Of a DNA stretch of 64,000 nucleotides, positions 33,488 to 42,173 are shown piece after piece (the stretch's first letter is position 1; each line of letters opens with the position of its first letter). Both the position numbers and the translations under genes were made by a program. The stretch comes from JANQQZ01 sp036751825. GTDB lineage: Bacteria; Planctomycetota; Phycisphaerae; Phycisphaerales; UBA1924. The stretch is from assembly GCA_036751825.1 (NCBI GenBank), contig DAIOTV010000001.1, positions 24,376-88,375 on the forward strand, read 5' to 3'. The notes beneath the pieces were generated by a model. It did not search any database. It was not told the DNA's origin and worked only from the letters and a program-made list of their open reading frames with translations.

Positions 33488-35245
33488 ATGGCTTCCACCA
33501 CCAGCCTGTTCATCGGTCTCAGCGGCCTCAACGCCAACAGCCGAAACATCGATGTCATTGGCAACAACATCTCGAACGTCAATACCAACGGATTCAAGTC
33601 CGTCCGGCTGAACTTCGCCAACAGCCTCAGCCGAACCGTCTCGGAAGGATCGTCGCCCGGCGATGCCCTCGGCGGCTCCAACCCCACCCAGTTCGGCCAG
33701 GGCGTTACCGTCGCCGGCACGCAGCGCAACATGACCGACGGCTCGCTCACCGGCACGGGCGATTCGCGCGACCTCGCGCTCGAAGGTCAGGGGTTCTTCA
33801 TCGTCGAACGCGGCACCGACCGCCTCTACACACGCGTCGGTGCCTTTCGGACCGACCGCGAGAACTTCCTCACGTCGATCGACGGCAACTACGTCATGGG
33901 CTACGGCGTCGACGACAACTTCAACGTCCAGCAAGGACAGCTCGAGCGCATCCAGATCCCCGTCGGCGACCTGACCATCGCCGAGGCGACGGCGCAGGTC
34001 AACCTCTCCGGCAACCTCAACGCCTCCGGCGCGGCGGCGACCAACGGTTCGCAGCACACGCTCAGCGGCAGCGGCGGCGTCGGCTTCGGGCTGATCGCCG
34101 GCGCCACCACGCCGACCACGCCGCCCAACCTCCTCGAAGACATCAGCCTGCTGACCGAGATCGAGTCGCCGACGGCGCCCGGCTCGGGCGCGCCCGCCTT
34201 CTCGGCCGGACAGACCATCCGCGTCGACGGCGCCGAGAAGGGCACGCAGCTGCTGGGGCCGCGAGGCTTCCTTGTCGAGGCCACCAGCACCGTCCAGGAT
34301 TTCCTGGGCTTCCTCAACGATGCGCTGGGCATCCAGACGGGCATCGGCGCCAACGCCGACGGATCCCAGCCCGGTGCCGCGCTCGACCCGCTCACCGGCA
34401 GGCTCGCGATCACGGGCAACCAGGGCGAAGCCAACGACATCGCCATCACGGGCGAGGACATCCGCGTCTTCAACGCCGACGGCACACTGAGCGGCCAGCC
34501 GTTCCTCGTCAACCGCGACGCGTCCGCTGCCGGCGAGAGCGTCCGAACCTCGTTTACCGTCTACGACTCGCTCGGCACGCCGCTCCGCGCCGACCTCTCG
34601 ATGGTCCTTGAATCAAAGACCAACACCGGCACCACCTGGCGCTACTACGCCGAGAGCCCCGACGATACGACCGACGGGCCCCGCGTCGGCACCGGGCTCG
34701 TCAGCTTCGACAACTTCGGGCAGCTCGTCAACCCCCAGAGCGCCGCCGTCACCCTGGACCGCGACGGCACCGGTGCCGCCACGCCCCTGAGCTTCCAGCT
34801 CAACTTCAATGCCGACGGCGACCGCGTGACGGCGCTCAGCGACACCGAATCGTCGCTCGTCTCCACCTTTCAGGACGGCGTGCCCATCGGCACGCTCAGC
34901 AGCTACTCGGTCGCACCGGACGGCATCATCACCGGCACCTTCAGCAACGGCCTGCTGCGATCGCTGGGCCAGGTCGCCGTGGCCGACTTCACCGTCCCCG
35001 AGGGCCTGGTCGAGATCGAGCAGAACCTCTACCGCCCCGGCCCGAACTCCGGTCCAGCCATCATCACCGAGCCCCTCGAACTCGGCACCGGCCGCGTGGT
35101 CTCCGGGGCCCTTGAGACCAGCAATGTCGACCTCGGAGAGGAGTTCATCGAGCTCATCCTCGCCTCGACCGGCTACTCCGCCTCGGCCCGCGTGATCCGA
35201 ACCAGCGACGAACTGATCCAGCAGCTGCTTGTTCTCGGGCGGTAA
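33488..35245 (+). CDS. flgE: flagellar hook protein FlgE
   Basis: A 585-residue structural subunit of the hook. The N-terminus (LFIGLSGLNANSRNIDVIGNNISNVNTNGFKSVRLNF) and C-terminus (ELILASTGYSASARVIRTSDELIQQLLVLGR) form the standard D0 coiled-coil domain; the central residues (about 90-480) form the beta-rich D1/D2 region (DGTLSGQPFLVNRDA). The long middle is usual for planctomycete hooks. Between the TIGR02530-like gene and flbD. Confidence 0.96.
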   Translation: MASTTSLFIGLSGLNANSRNIDVIGNNISNVNTNGFKSVRLNFANSLSRTVSEGSSPGDALGGSNPTQFGQGVTVAGTQRNMTDGSLTGTGDSRDLALEGQGFFIVERGTDRLYTRVGAFRTDRENFLTSIDGNYVMGYGVDDNFNVQQGQLERIQIPVGDLTIAEATAQVNLSGNLNASGAAATNGSQHTLSGSGGVGFGLIAGATTPTTPPNLLEDISLLTEIESPTAPGSGAPAFSAGQTIRVDGAEKGTQLLGPRGFLVEATSTVQDFLGFLNDALGIQTGIGANADGSQPGAALDPLTGRLAITGNQGEANDIAITGEDIRVFNADGTLSGQPFLVNRDASAAGESVRTSFTVYDSLGTPLRADLSMVLESKTNTGTTWRYYAESPDDTTDGPRVGTGLVSFDNFGQLVNPQSAAVTLDRDGTGAATPLSFQLNFNADGDRVTALSDTESSLVSTFQDGVPIGTLSSYSVAPDGIITGTFSNGLLRSLGQVAVADFTVPEGLVEIEQNLYRPGPNSGPAIITEPLELGTGRVVSGALETSNVDLGEEFIELILASTGYSASARVIRTSDELIQQLLVLGR

Positions 35246-35262
35246 CTCTTCGGGAGCCAGCC

Positions 35263-35460
35263 GTGATCAATCTCACCAAACTCAACGGCACCGCGTTCGT
35301 TGTCAACGCCGAGCTCATCAAGACCATCGAGTCCACGCCCGATACCATCGTCACCCTGATCAACGGCGACCGGCTCATGGTCCGCGAGACCTCGCGCGAC
35401 GTCGTGGAACGAGCCATCGACTACGGCCGCCGGCTCCGCACCATGCGCCCGCGGACCTAG
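35263..35460 (+). CDS. FlbD/SwrD-family flagellar protein
   Basis: A 65-residue protein with the family pattern INLTKLNGTAFVVNAELIKTIE, followed by TPDTIVTLINGDRLMV. Known as SwrD in Bacillus, where it increases torque, probably through MotAB; it usually lies between flgE and motA or fliL. GTG start at 35263 with GGGAG upstream. This is distinct from the NtrC-family FlbD of Caulobacter. Confidence 0.9.
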   Translation: MINLTKLNGTAFVVNAELIKTIESTPDTIVTLINGDRLMVRETSRDVVERAIDYGRRLRTMRPRT

Positions 35461-35611
35461 TCCCGACTGCGACTCCCCGCTTCCGGCGGTCCGATTCGAC
35501 GCCCATCCCGCGCGAGCCCGTTCAAGCCCGCCCCCGAAACCCCCGATTCACTCCGTGGCCTTCCGACGGAGCGGGACGCCTGTGTCGATGTGTGCCAGCT
35601 GGAGGGCGCGG

Positions 35612-36385
35612 GTGGATATCGGAACGGTCATCGGACTTATCGTCGCCGTCGCCGCGATCGCACTCGGCGTCGCCTTTGGTGGCAACCCGCTCGCGCTCAT
35701 CGACGTTGTCTCGATCTTCGTCGTGCTCATCGGCACGGCCGGCGCAACCATCATCTGCTTCCCGCTCTCGCGCATCACCAAGCTGCCCGCCGTCATCATG
35801 CAGTCGATGTTCTCGTCGCCTCCCGATCCGGTCGAGATCATCAAAGACCTCACCAAGTACGCCGAGCTCGCCCGCCGCGAGGGCATCCTCAGCCTCGAGA
35901 ACATGGTCCCCGAGATGAAGGACCCCTTCATCGTCCGCGGCATCAAAATGGCCGTCGACGGCACCGATCCCGAGCTCATCAAGGACATCATGGACACCGA
36001 GCTCGAGGCCCTCATGGACCGCCACTCCGCCGGAAAGGGCATGCTCGATGCCATCGGCAAGTATGCGCCCGCCTACGGCATGATCGGCACACTGCTCGGG
36101 CTCATCTTCATGCTCCAGTCCATGGATGACCCGGCCGCCATCGGCCCCGGCATGGCGGTGGCGCTCATCACCACGCTCTACGGCGCCATGCTCGCCAACC
36201 TCTTCGCGGGGCCGATCGGCGAGAAGCTCGCCGCCAAGGACGCCGAGGAGGTCCTCGTCAAAACCATGATCATCGCGGGCGTGATGAGCATCCAGTCGGG
36301 CGACAACCCCCGCGTCGTGCAGGCCAAGCTCGCCACCTTCCTGCCGCCCAGCCAGCGCGATCAGGTCCTCGAAGAAGCCGCCTGA
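35612..36385 (+). CDS. motA: flagellar motor stator protein MotA
   Basis: A 257-residue inner-membrane stator subunit with four membrane helices (start DIGTVIGLIVAVAAIALGVAF; later GMIGTLLGLIFMLQSM and GPGMAVALITTLYGAMLANLF). Cytoplasmic loop with EGILSLE and charged residues facing FliG. A GTG start at 35612 is chosen because GGAGG lies 6 nt upstream and the product begins at the first helix. Probably driven by H+ or Na+; not decidable from this sequence. 25 bp before motB. Confidence 0.95.
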   Translation: MDIGTVIGLIVAVAAIALGVAFGGNPLALIDVVSIFVVLIGTAGATIICFPLSRITKLPAVIMQSMFSSPPDPVEIIKDLTKYAELARREGILSLENMVPEMKDPFIVRGIKMAVDGTDPELIKDIMDTELEALMDRHSAGKGMLDAIGKYAPAYGMIGTLLGLIFMLQSMDDPAAIGPGMAVALITTLYGAMLANLFAGPIGEKLAAKDAEEVLVKTMIIAGVMSIQSGDNPRVVQAKLATFLPPSQRDQVLEEAA

Positions 36386-36410
36386 CCCGGCGGAAGGGAG
36401 CCCAGCCGCG

Positions 36411-37157
36411 ATGCCGAAGAAGCGCGAGAAAAAGAGCGCCGACATCCCCGAGTGGGTCGTCACCTACGGCGACCTGATGTCGCTGCTGCTCTGCTTCTTC
36501 ATCCTCCTCGCCGCCTTCAGCGAGCTCAAGCAGGAACGCGACTTTCAGGACGTCATCAAGAGCATCCAGGAGGCGTTCGGCTACCAGGGAGGCGTCGGCG
36601 AGATCGATGTGGACACGCCCCCCAACCAGTCCAACATCAGCGACGCCGTCGAGTTCATTAACCGCGTCAATCAGGAAAAAAACGCCAGTGACAACCGATC
36701 GGTGGCGCCCTCGGGCCCCGACCCCTCCACGCGCCACCTCACCGAGGGCATGAGGACCGTGGTGGGCACCGAGCTGACCTTTGCGCCCGGCTCGGCCGAG
36801 CTGACCAACGCCGCTCGCGACCACATCGTCCGCGAGGTCATCCCCAAGCTTCAGGACGTCAAGTTCAAAGTCGAGATCCGGGGGCACGCGTTCGGGCGTC
36901 AGGACCGCGCCGAGGCCGGTGATCTCGACCGCATGAGTTACGAGCGTGCCAAGGCCGTCAAAGACTTCATGGCCACCCAGGGCATCGCCTCCAGCCGCCT
37001 CATGATCTCGGCGATCGGGAGCTCGGAGCCCAAGACGGTCGATGTCGGCAGCGCCGCCGGCATGGCCGCCAACCGCCGCGTGCAGATCATCATGACCGAG
37101 ATCCTTCCGGACCAGGTTCACCCGGACCCGAACTTCACCAACCCTGAAGCGCGTTAG
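36411..37157 (+). CDS. motB: flagellar motor stator protein MotB
   Basis: A 248-residue stator subunit anchored to peptidoglycan. The basic N-terminus (PKKREKK) precedes the membrane helix with the ion-binding Asp21 (YGDLMSLLLCFFILL). The C-terminal OmpA-like domain (VEIRGHAFG; LMISAIGSSEP; ANRRVQIIMTE) binds the cell wall. Normal MotB length. Between motA and fliL. Confidence 0.96.
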   Translation: MPKKREKKSADIPEWVVTYGDLMSLLLCFFILLAAFSELKQERDFQDVIKSIQEAFGYQGGVGEIDVDTPPNQSNISDAVEFINRVNQEKNASDNRSVAPSGPDPSTRHLTEGMRTVVGTELTFAPGSAELTNAARDHIVREVIPKLQDVKFKVEIRGHAFGRQDRAEAGDLDRMSYERAKAVKDFMATQGIASSRLMISAIGSSEPKTVDVGSAAGMAANRRVQIIMTEILPDQVHPDPNFTNPEAR

Positions 37158-37171
37158 CAGAAGGCATCGCC

Positions 37172-37705
37172 ATGGCCAAAGAAGCCCAGACCGACACCAC
37201 CGAATCCACCGGGGCCTCCAGCAAGGGGATGCCCAAGAAGGTGTTGATCATCGTCGCCGGCGTGATGGCGCTCGAGGTCGCCGCCGTCGGGGCCTTCCTC
37301 ATGCTCTCGGGGGGCGGCGCGAGCGAGGCCGCCGCCGACATCGAGCTCGACCCCGAGAGCGATCCCAACGCCCTCGTCGAGATCCCGATCATCTCCGACC
37401 GCTTCCAGAACATGCACACCGGCCGGGTCTGGCAGTGGCAGTGCGATGTCGTGATCCAGGTCAAGCGCCGCGACGAGGAGAACGTCACCAAGGCGCTCGA
37501 ACGCCGCACCGCCGAGGTCACCGCGGGCATCGCCGAGCTCATCCGCAAGGCCACCCACACCCAGCTCCGGGAGCCGGAGTTGCAGTCGATCAAGCGGAAG
37601 CTGCATGTCTACCTCACCGAGGTCTTCGGCGAAGACGCCGAGGGCGAGAGCCGCGTCCGAAGCGTGCTGATCCCGATGCTCCGGGGTTCGCCCGCCGACT
37701 TCTAG
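37172..37705 (+). CDS. fliL: flagellar basal body-associated protein FliL
   Basis: A 177-residue single-pass membrane protein (helix at about 22-45, KVLIIVAGVMALEVAAVGAFLML) with a periplasmic FliL domain (EIPIISDRFQN ... LIRKATHTQLREPELQSIKRKL ... VLIPMLRG). FliL rings surround and stabilise the stator. Divergent but consistent with the family and position. The 130-bp gap after it carries a long inverted repeat and no gene; in related operons fliM would be here. Confidence 0.86.
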   Translation: MAKEAQTDTTESTGASSKGMPKKVLIIVAGVMALEVAAVGAFLMLSGGGASEAAADIELDPESDPNALVEIPIISDRFQNMHTGRVWQWQCDVVIQVKRRDEENVTKALERRTAEVTAGIAELIRKATHTQLREPELQSIKRKLHVYLTEVFGEDAEGESRVRSVLIPMLRGSPADF

Positions 37706-37721
37706 GCCTCGGCCGCGCAGC

Positions 37722-37762
37722 TCTTGCGCCCGTTCAGGCGGGGCGTGCGCCCACGCGCAAGA
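37722..37762. repeat. nested inverted repeats in the fliL-fliN gap
   Basis: Outer arms TCTTGCGC (37722-37729) and GCGCAAGA (37755-37762) are exact reverse complements; an inner hairpin GGGCGTGCGCCC (37741-37752) lies between them. No T-run follows, so it is unlikely to be a simple terminator. It marks the one notable noncoding gap between fliL and fliN. Confidence 0.55.
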
Positions 37763-37835
37763 AATGTGTGCCCGCCCCCGCTCGCCCGCCGATGGCACTC
37801 CCAGAGACGCGTGAACCGCTTGACGGAGTCGAGCC

Positions 37836-38336
37836 ATGGCCGAAGAGCAGGATGCCCCGCAGCCGACCGGCGATCCGCCGCGCGAGAGCGGTGCCGACAA
37901 AGCCAACTCGGACGCCGCCAACGCCGCGCTCCAAGCCGCGCAGGCCGCCATCAGTGCGCTCGGGGCCGAGACGGCCGCCGCCGGTGGTGGGAATGGCAGT
38001 GGTGGTGGTGGGGGCCGGGCCTCCGCCGAGCCGATCGCCTTCGCCCCGCCCGCGTTCGCCCCGGTCGAGTTGGAGGAGCTTCCCAAGGGGCTCGATCTGC
38101 TCTCTGATGTCGATGTCAACGTCACCATCGAGCTCGGCCGAACCCGCATGCTCGTCGAGGATGTGCTGAGGCTCGCCGAGGGCGCCGTGGTCGAGCTCGA
38201 CAAGCTCGCCGGAGACCCCGTCGATGTCTTCGTGAACGAACGCCTCGTCGCCCGCGGCGAGGTGCTCGTGCTGAACGACAACTTCTGCATTCGTGTCAAC
38301 GAGATTCTCGACGCTGACGCCGTCGAGGACGACTGA
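37836..38336 (+). CDS. fliN: flagellar motor switch protein FliN
   Basis: A 166-residue C-ring protein. The C-terminal SpoA domain (LLSDVDVNVTIELGRTRMLVEDVLRLAEGAVVELDKLAGDPVDVFVNERLVARGEVLVLNDNFCIRV) matches FliN. The first 75 residues are a Gly/Ala-rich tail of the type seen before FliN cores. No second SpoA domain or FliM-type segment, so it is not a FliY. fliM is absent from this window. Confidence 0.94.
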   Translation: MAEEQDAPQPTGDPPRESGADKANSDAANAALQAAQAAISALGAETAAAGGGNGSGGGGGRASAEPIAFAPPAFAPVELEELPKGLDLLSDVDVNVTIELGRTRMLVEDVLRLAEGAVVELDKLAGDPVDVFVNERLVARGEVLVLNDNFCIRVNEILDADAVEDD

Positions 38337-38393
38337 TTCCACCATCGATAACGCGCCGCAGGATGCGGCGTTGCCACCAGCCAAGGACGGCGC

Positions 38394-39002
38394 ATGGCGC
38401 GACTGATCATCATCCTGCTCTTGGTCCTGCTGCCGGCGACCGTCGGCGTGCATGCCGCCGCGCAGGTTGAGTCCAGGCCTCTCGGACAGCCGAGCGCAGA
38501 GCGGTCGCCGCTCGGCGGCGCTCCGTCGGGCGCGACATCGGTCGGGTCGACGGTCGCATCGCTGGCGGCGGTGGTCGCCGTGATCGTGGCGTGCTTCACG
38601 GGCTACCGGCTGCTGGCCGCTCGTGCGGGCGGGCTCGCCGGTCAGGCCGCGTCGGCCGGCGCTCCCGCGGGCATCCTCGATCTGCTGGGGCGTTACCCGA
38701 TCGGCCGGGGCCAGACGCTGCTGCTGCTCAAGGTCGACCGCCGCGTGCTGCTCGTGGCGCAGTCGGCCCCCTCGCGGGTCGGGTCGGCGCCGGCGATGAG
38801 CACGCTCTGCGAGATCGCCGATCCCGACGAGGTCTCGGCCATCCTCCGCAAGACACGCTCGCCCGAGGCGCCGTTCAAGGAGGTCATCGCCACGCTCCAG
38901 CGTCCGGTGCCGACCACGCGGGACGACGGCATCGAGGTCGTCGACCTCACCCGCGGCGAGAGCCCCTTCGCCAGGCTCGGCCTCGGAAGGAAGCGAGCGT
39001 GA
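38394..39002 (+). CDS. fliO: flagellar export protein FliO
   Basis: A 202-residue membrane protein with a signal-like first helix and a second helix at about 55-75 (VASLAAVVAVIVACFTGYRLL), followed by a cytoplasmic domain with LLGRYPIGRGQTLLLLKVDRRVLLVAQS, the recognisable FliO core. FliO helps assemble the FliP ring. Its stop overlaps the fliP GTG (GTGA). Confidence 0.87.
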   Translation: MARLIIILLLVLLPATVGVHAAAQVESRPLGQPSAERSPLGGAPSGATSVGSTVASLAAVVAVIVACFTGYRLLAARAGGLAGQAASAGAPAGILDLLGRYPIGRGQTLLLLKVDRRVLLVAQSAPSRVGSAPAMSTLCEIADPDEVSAILRKTRSPEAPFKEVIATLQRPVPTTRDDGIEVVDLTRGESPFARLGLGRKRA

Positions 39003-39958
39003 CCGCCGCACTCTCCCGCATCGTCGTGCTGCTCACGCTGCTGGCCGCCGGTCCCGCGCTCGCCCAGTTCCAGGGCCCCATGCCCGGCACGAACGAGCCC
39101 ATGAGCCCGACCTTCGCGCCGACATCGATCGATGCGATCGACCCGAGCAACCCCGCCGCCCTGCTCTCCGCCGCCGGCCAGATGCTGCCGACCGACGGTC
39201 CCTCCTCGTCGCGGGCGCCCGACCAGGGCGGGCTGTCGGCCGCCCTCAACGTCATGATCCTGCTCTCGGTGCTCACGCTTGCGCCGTCGATCATGCTGAT
39301 GACCACGAGCTTTGTGCGCATCCTGATCGTGCTGGGCCTGCTCCGCCAGGCCCTGGGCACGCAGGGCCTGCCCCCGCCCCAGGTCCTCACGGGGCTCGCG
39401 CTCTTCATGACGCTGCTCATCATGGCGCCGACCTTCGAGCGCGTGTACGACGAGGCGATCGTTCCGTACAACAACGGCGAGATCCGCGACTACGACACGC
39501 TGTGGACCAACGCCAAGCAGCCCATCCGCGACTTCATGTTTGACCAGATCGAGGCCACCGGCAACTGGTCGAGCCTGTACATGGTCCTGAACTACCGGGG
39601 TGTGGACACCTCCGACCCGCAGTCGCTCACCCGCGCGGATGTTGACATGGTCACGCTCGTTCCCGCGTTCATGCTGAGCGAGCTCAAGACCGCGTTTCTC
39701 ATGGGGTTCCGGGTGTACCTGCCCTTTCTCGTGATCGACATGGTCATCGCGGCGCTGCTGATCTCGATGAGCATGATGATGCTGCCCCCCGTGCTGATCT
39801 CGCTGCCGTTCAAGCTGCTGCTGTTCGTGCTGGTCGACGGCTGGCAGCTCGTCACGGGCGGCCTGCTCGCCTCGTTCGCCCGCGAGGGCTTCTCGCCACG
39901 CCTGTCCGCGGTGTCCGCCGTCGCCGCCGATGTTGCCGCCGTTGCGCCGCCGGGATAG
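38999..39958 (+). CDS. fliP: flagellar export gate protein FliP
   Basis: A 319-residue export-gate protein. Signal-like N-terminus then an exported linker of about 65 residues, four membrane helices, and the family signatures MLMTTSFVRILIVLGLLRQALG and LVPAFMLSELKTAFLMGFRVYLPFLVIDMVIA. The GTG at 38999 overlaps fliO and has AAGGAA upstream; the longer open frame is fliO-overlapping. Identity certain. Confidence 0.96.
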   Translation: MTAALSRIVVLLTLLAAGPALAQFQGPMPGTNEPMSPTFAPTSIDAIDPSNPAALLSAAGQMLPTDGPSSSRAPDQGGLSAALNVMILLSVLTLAPSIMLMTTSFVRILIVLGLLRQALGTQGLPPPQVLTGLALFMTLLIMAPTFERVYDEAIVPYNNGEIRDYDTLWTNAKQPIRDFMFDQIEATGNWSSLYMVLNYRGVDTSDPQSLTRADVDMVTLVPAFMLSELKTAFLMGFRVYLPFLVIDMVIAALLISMSMMMLPPVLISLPFKLLLFVLVDGWQLVTGGLLASFAREGFSPRLSAVSAVAADVAAVAPPG

Positions 39959-39976
39959 CGGCAGGGGGGTCTACGA

Positions 39977-40252
39977 ATGCCATACGACGAATCGCTGATC
40001 GCCCTCGTCCGCGAGACCGTGATGATCGCCCTCAAGATCGTGCTGCCCGTCCTGGGCGCGGGCGTCGTCATCGGGCTCGTGGTCAGCATCATCCAGTCGA
40101 TCACGTCGATCCAGGATCAGACGCTCACCTTCGTGCCCAAGATCGTCGTGATGATGGCGGTCATCATCATCCTGACGCCCTGGATCTTCATCCGCCTGAT
40201 CGACTTCGCCGCCGAGCTCTTCTGGCTCGGCAATCCCGTCGGGGCCGGCTGA
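39977..40252 (+). CDS. fliQ: flagellar export protein FliQ
   Basis: A 91-residue protein with two membrane helices (MIALKIVLPVLGAGVVIGLVVSIIQSITSIQDQTLTFVPK), the conserved FliQ signature SITSIQDQTLTFVPK being intact. Part of the FliPQR gate. Its stop overlaps the fliR start by 1 bp (TGATG). Confidence 0.96.
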   Translation: MPYDESLIALVRETVMIALKIVLPVLGAGVVIGLVVSIIQSITSIQDQTLTFVPKIVVMMAVIIILTPWIFIRLIDFAAELFWLGNPVGAG

Positions 40253-41055
40253 TGCTCGAGCTGAACCCGCTGTTCCAGCACGGCATCGCGGTCCTCGTCG
40301 TCGCGTTCCGCCTCACGGGCCTGCTGATGTTCAGCCCGATGCTCGCCGGCGCCGCGATCCCCCGCGAGGCCAAGGTCATCCTTGTGGTCACGCTCGCCTT
40401 CGCGATCTATCCCGCGCTGCCCGCGACCTGGCAGATGCCGATGCGCTTCAGCCTGCTCACGGTCGCCCAGTTGTTCGTCACTGAGACGCTGATCGGCGCC
40501 GCCATCGGGTTCATCGCCAGCCTGCCGATCCTGGCGATCCAGCTCGGCGGGCAGATCATGGGGCAGCAGATGGGCCTCGGTCTTGCGCAGGTGTTCAACC
40601 CCGAGCTCGAGACCAACACGGGTGTCATCGATCAGTTGCTGTTCTACACGGCGCTGGCCGTGTTCATCTCGTTCGGCGGGGTCGAGGCGACCTTCGCCGC
40701 CCTCATGAACACCTACGAGTCCGTCCCGCTGGGCGCGATGACGCTGACCGCGATCCCGCTCGAGCTGATCGTCGGCACGCTCGCCGCCGGCTTCGAGCTC
40801 GCGCTGCGCGTCGCGGCGCCGATCCTCGGCATCATGATCATCGAAACCGTCGCCACCGGCGTGCTCATGAAGACGATCCCGCAGATCAACATCATGTCCG
40901 TCGGCTTCTCGCTCAAGACCCTCGCGGGCCTGTTCGGCCTCGCCGCCGCCGTCGCCACCATCTTCGTCGTCTTCGTCGACGAGGCCGGCCGCATGCTGGC
41001 GTCGCTGCTCGAGTGGACGACCCGCGTTGCGCCCCTCGCCGGAGCGGTCATCTGA
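40252..41055 (+). CDS. fliR: flagellar export protein FliR
   Basis: A 267-residue multi-pass membrane protein completing the FliPQR export gate. Conserved features: FRLTGLLMFSPMLAGAAIPREAKVILVVTLA and GQIMGQQMGLGLAQVFNPE. TGATG junctions with fliQ before and flhB after show tight translational coupling. Confidence 0.95.
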   Translation: MLELNPLFQHGIAVLVVAFRLTGLLMFSPMLAGAAIPREAKVILVVTLAFAIYPALPATWQMPMRFSLLTVAQLFVTETLIGAAIGFIASLPILAIQLGGQIMGQQMGLGLAQVFNPELETNTGVIDQLLFYTALAVFISFGGVEATFAALMNTYESVPLGAMTLTAIPLELIVGTLAAGFELALRVAAPILGIMIIETVATGVLMKTIPQINIMSVGFSLKTLAGLFGLAAAVATIFVVFVDEAGRMLASLLEWTTRVAPLAGAVI

Positions 41056-42162
41056 TGGCCGAGCTCGGCGAGAAAACCGAGGAGCCGACCGGGCGCAAGC
41101 TCGCCGACGCACGCCGCAAGGGGCAGGTGCCCAAGAGCCAGGATCTCACGGGCGTGCTCAGCCTCATCATCGCGTTCGTCACGCTTTTCCTCTTCGGCAC
41201 CTTCATCACCGGACGGATGCACAACATGCTGGTGAAGGCGCTCTCCGCCGACGCCTCGGGCTTCATCGCTTCGACCGAAAGCACCCTGTCTCTGGTCCGG
41301 TCGACCGCCATCGACGCCGGCGCTGCGCTCGCGCCCGTCATGCTCATCATGTTCGTCGGGATCACCCTCGCCATGGTCGGCCAGACGGGCCTGCTCTTCA
41401 CCACCAAGCCGCTGACCCCGGACCTCAAGCGTCTGAGCCCCATCGCGGGCATCAAGCGCGTCTTCGGCATACGCGGGGTCATGAAGACCGTCATGAACCT
41501 CGCGAAGCTTTCGATCGTGGTGCTCGCCGCCACGATCGTGATCGTCCGCAACGAGTCCAAGCTGATCATGCTCGCCGTGCTCGACCCCGTGCAGGCCGCC
41601 AAGGTCATCGTGCTGATCACCCTCGAGGTTCTCGCGTGGATCCTGTTCCTGCTGCTCGTCATCGGGGTCGTCGACTTCATGTACCAGAAGTGGCAGCACC
41701 GCAAGGACCTGCGCATGACCAAGCAGGAGGTCAAGGACGAGTTCAAGAGCATGGAGGGCGATCCCGAGACCAAGCGCCGGCGGATGANNNNNNNNNNTGA
41801 AGATCGCCCAGCAGGTCGCGTTCCAGCGGGTGCAGCACGATGTTCCGACCGCCGACGTGATCGTCACCAACCCGACCCACTTCTCGGTCGCGCTCCGCTA
41901 CAGCGACGCGGACGCCGCCCCGCGGGTCGTCGCCAAGGGCGCCGACCATCTGGCGCTGCGGATCCGCCAGATCGCCGCGGCCCACCGCGTGCCGATGGTC
42001 GAACGCCCCCCGCTCGCCCGCGCGCTGTTCTGGGGCACCGAAGTGGGGGACCTGATCGCGCCCGAGCACTACGAGGCCGTCGCCGAGATCCTGGCGTACG
42101 TCTACCAGCTCGACGGCACCGCTGCCAGGCGACGCACGCTGCGAGAGGAGGCGCTCGTCTGA
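41055..42162 (+). CDS. flhB: flagellar export switch protein FlhB, split by a gap
   Basis: A protein of about 365 residues; four membrane helices in the N-terminal half (start ELGEKTEEPTGRKLADARRKGQVPKSQDLT) and a cytoplasmic domain with the autocleavage motif NPTH (after ADVIVT). A 10-N gap at 41788-41797 falls in the linker before the cytoplasmic domain; frames on both sides are compatible if the real gap is a multiple of three. FlhB switches export from rod/hook to filament substrates. Confidence 0.95.
41788..41797. other. assembly gap of 10 N
   Basis: Placeholder gap inside flhB, in the linker following RRRM and before KIAQQVAFQ. The true length must be a multiple of three to keep the flhB frame. 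Confidence 0.99.
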
Positions 42163-42173
42163 GCTGACCCGCC

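Noticed and set aside
37722..37762. Rho-independent terminator after fliL
   Set aside because: The dyad is strong but is not followed by a T-run, so only a repeat is recorded.
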